Of a stretch of DNA of 22,399 nucleotides, positions 22,317-22,399 are shown one piece after another. Every line of letters begins with the position of its first letter. Within the stretch, counting starts at the first letter, position 1. Made by a program: the position numbers and the translations under genes. The notes under the pieces were generated by a model that did not search any database, was not told where the DNA came from, and worked only from the letters and a program-made list of their open reading frames with translations. This DNA is from Nitrospirota bacterium (lineage in GTDB: Bacteria; Nitrospirota; UBA9217), in the NCBI GenBank assembly GCA_013334545.1, contig JAAXXJ010000016.1, positions 1-22,399 on the forward strand, given 5' to 3'.

Positions 22317-22399
22317 TCCGCCGCCTCGGCATAGGGCACACCCTCAACCTCGACGAGGTAGAGGATGGCCCTGTGCTTTGGAGGAAGATCGAGAATTGC
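22238..22399 (-). CDS. C-terminal region 4 of a probable ECF sigma factor (5' part outside window)
   Basis: A 53-residue C-terminal fragment entering from the right edge. It reads LPPKHRAILYLVEVEGVPYA then EAADQLGM and ends with a basic helix SRARKRN before the stop. This matches region 4 of sigma70-family ECF factors (pattern LPxxxR-vl-L---eGl-y-EiA--Lg followed by RARkR), which contacts the -35 element. The expected V-K-S-R of the recognition helix is replaced by A-R-A-I, and the tail after the helix is short (NRAPIS). Regions 2 and the linker would lie beyond base 22399. The gene converges on the small membrane ORF. Identification is from a short stretch, hence moderate confidence. Confidence 0.6.
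   Translation of the reverse strand, partial: AILDLPPKHRAILYLVEVEGVPYAEAADQLGMTAVAARAIASRARKRNRAPIS

Overview
The window reads as one chromosomal segment of a moderately GC-rich anaerobic or facultatively anaerobic bacterium. A sedimentary or groundwater Nitrospirota or Desulfobacterota-type organism fits best: there is an octaheme cytochrome, a tungsten/molybdenum aldehyde:ferredoxin oxidoreductase with a polyferredoxin, a plant-like ATP-phosphofructokinase, and many palindromic intergenic repeats. The taxonomy is inference only. Almost all genes lie on the minus strand, so transcription runs from high to low coordinates. No tRNA, rRNA, CRISPR array or complete transposase gene was seen.

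Right part (about 10-22 kb): a co-oriented glycogen-to-acetate block. In transcription order it holds glycogen phosphorylase (glgP), a ROK/polyphosphate-glucokinase-like kinase, ATP-type 6-phosphofructokinase, long-form phosphate acetyltransferase (pta), acetate kinase (ackA), a GNAT acetyltransferase, pyruvate kinase (pyk) and 2,3-bisphosphoglycerate-dependent phosphoglycerate mutase (gpmA). Together they cover entry of stored glucose, the committed steps of glycolysis and ATP formation by acetate production. The most striking structure here is non-coding: all seven spacers between these eight genes carry a long imperfect hairpin repeat, drawn from at least five sequence families, and the coding ends of two genes run into such repeats.

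Middle (about 6.9-9.9 kb): a four-cluster ferredoxin followed by an aldehyde:ferredoxin oxidoreductase, then (upstream, 9.36-9.93 kb) a 570-base gene-free stretch full of nested inverted repeats. A 122-base repeat built from two tandem REP-like hairpins occurs in two full copies (10861 and 16786), one copy lacking its second hairpin (9455, reversed) and one terminal fragment (6884).

Left part (1-6.55 kb): a signalling and electron-transfer transcription unit. It has a 7-TM, double-PAS histidine kinase preceded by a good sigma70-type promoter, a NarL-type response regulator overlapping it by 4 bases, a receiver-only protein with a changed acidic pocket, an exported octaheme cytochrome with HEAT-like and TPR regions, and a sulfatase cut by the window edge.

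Right edge: a rightward sigma70-like promoter and a 74-residue membrane ORF converge on, and overlap by 79 bases, what looks like the C-terminal region 4 of an ECF sigma factor entering from outside the window.
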